Shown piece by piece: positions 61,523 through 62,211 of a stretch of 62,211 nt of DNA. The number at the start of each line of letters is the position of its first letter. The stretch's first letter is position 1. The notes under the pieces were generated by a model. That model ran no database searches. It saw only the letters and a list, made by a program, of their open reading frames with translations, and was not told the origin of the DNA. Both the position numbers and the translations under genes were made by a program. The stretch is from SZAS-103 sp038323475 (GTDB lineage: Bacteria > Pseudomonadota > Gammaproteobacteria > Xanthomonadales > Xanthomonadaceae), in NCBI GenBank assembly GCA_038323475.1, contig JBBQHA010000003.1:1-62211 (forward strand). Reading direction: 5' to 3'.

Positions 61523-62211
61523 ATGGCCCGAGTGCCGCGCTGCGAGTTTGCCGGGGTCCCGCAGCATGTGATCCAGCGCGGCAACAATGGCCGGCCATGT
61601 TTCACCAGCGACCGGGACCGCCAGCGCTACCTGCAGGACCTGCATGTCGCCGCGAGCCGCCAAGGCGTCGCGATCCATGCCTATGTATTGATGGCGAACC
61701 AGGTGCATCTGCTCGCCACGCCGCCGGCGCGACACGCGATCGCGACCATGATGCAGGCGGTCGGCCGGCGTTACGTGGCGTATTTCAATGCGACGTCTCG
61801 CCGTACCGGATCGTTGTGGGAGGGGCGTTACAAAGCCTGCCTGGTGGATTCGGAGGCCAGCCTGCTGACATGCTATCGCTATATCGAATGCAGTCCCGTG
61901 CGGGCCGCGATGGTGGCCGATCCGGTCGACCATCGTTGGTCCAGCCATCGATGCAACGGGCATGGCGAGACCGACATGCTGGTGACGCCGCATGCGCGCT
62001 ACCTGGCCCTTGGCGACGCGGCGCAATCGCGGCAGGCGGCATATCGGACCCTGTGCAAGACCGCGATCGGCCCCGAGGACATGGCCCGCATCCGCGCGCG
62101 CATACGCAAGCAGCGCGCGCTTGGCGATGAGTTGTTCCAGGCAGGAATCGAGCGGATCGCAGGCCGGTGCGCGAGGATGCGCCAGCGTGGCGGGCCCGGG
62201 ACCAACGTGGA
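61523..62211 (+). CDS. REP-associated tyrosine transposase (RAYT), 3' end cut by the window
   Basis: IS200/IS605-like Y1 transposase of the REP-associated type, which binds and may mobilise REP palindromes. The visible 229 residues start MARVPRCEFAGVPQHVIQRGNNG and contain AYVLMANQVHLLATP, GSLWEGRYKACLVDSE and the RYIECSPVRAAMV block with candidate catalytic Tyr120. In the HUH motif the family has N-H-V-H; here the first His is Gln60 (NQVH), so metal binding may be impaired. A CAGGAGG site lies 9 nt upstream of the ATG. The frame is still open at the window end. Confidence 0.88.
   Translation, partial: MARVPRCEFAGVPQHVIQRGNNGRPCFTSDRDRQRYLQDLHVAASRQGVAIHAYVLMANQVHLLATPPARHAIATMMQAVGRRYVAYFNATSRRTGSLWEGRYKACLVDSEASLLTCYRYIECSPVRAAMVADPVDHRWSSHRCNGHGETDMLVTPHARYLALGDAAQSRQAAYRTLCKTAIGPEDMARIRARIRKQRALGDELFQAGIERIAGRCARMRQRGGPGTNV

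Overview
The window is a GC-rich, gene-dense piece of a gammaproteobacterial chromosome. Gene order points to the Xanthomonadales (Lysobacterales): pyrH-frr-uppS-cdsA-dxr-rseP-bamA-lpxD-fabZ-lpxA-lpxB-rnhB-dnaE runs without an skp gene between bamA and lpxD, and a split methylcitrate cycle carries acnD and prpF beside prpD. The genus cannot be fixed from sequence reading alone. No rRNA, tRNA or CRISPR array was seen.

Layout. 1-3.3 kb: start of typA, then two adjacent lipoprotein genes that both end in a type IV pilin-like globular domain. 3.4-8.0 kb: a cyclophilin with a duplicated 51-bp leader element, a three-gene overlapping operon (secreted protein, M48 protease, lipoprotein) and a class I/II aminotransferase. 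8.0-21.8 kb: malate dehydrogenase with prpB and prpC, then four minus-strand genes (lipoprotein, glutathione transferase, SleB-type hydrolase, fadH), then acnD-prpF-prpD. Together these cover propionyl-CoA oxidation by the methylcitrate cycle, with malate dehydrogenase recycling oxaloacetate and fadH feeding unsaturated fatty acids into beta-oxidation.

21.9-31.5 kb: an OmpA-like porin, a small secreted protein, and a seven-gene minus-strand lipid-modification operon (desaturase, FAD oxidoreductase, DUF1365, cyclopropane synthase-like enzyme, DUF2878, DUF1295, second cyclopropane synthase-like enzyme), followed by a pseudouridine synthase. 31.5-45.1 kb: accA, then a mixed accessory block: an unknown protein, a CpxRA-like two-component system with a Spy/CpxP-like protein, a frameshifted aidB-type acyl-CoA dehydrogenase, a VOC protein, a DUF805 protein, a secreted protein whose reading frame is cut by an in-frame TAG, a membrane protein, a rhomboid protease and an EAL-domain protein. 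This block separates accA from dnaE, which are usually neighbours.

45.1-61.2 kb: the conserved envelope and lipid A cluster, all on the minus strand with many 4-nt overlaps. It covers nucleotide supply (pyrH), ribosome recycling (frr), undecaprenyl diphosphate and CDP-diacylglycerol synthesis, isoprenoid precursor synthesis, the sigma-E protease, outer-membrane protein assembly, lipid A synthesis, RNase HII and the replicative polymerase. LpxB has an extra 72-residue N-terminus that coincides with a 206-bp element bounded by 15-bp inverted repeats. The window ends in a REP-associated transposase gene facing away from pyrH.

The observations most worth following are the lipidated pilin-domain pair, the LpxB insertion, the amber codon in the acidic secreted protein, and the seven-gene lipid operon.
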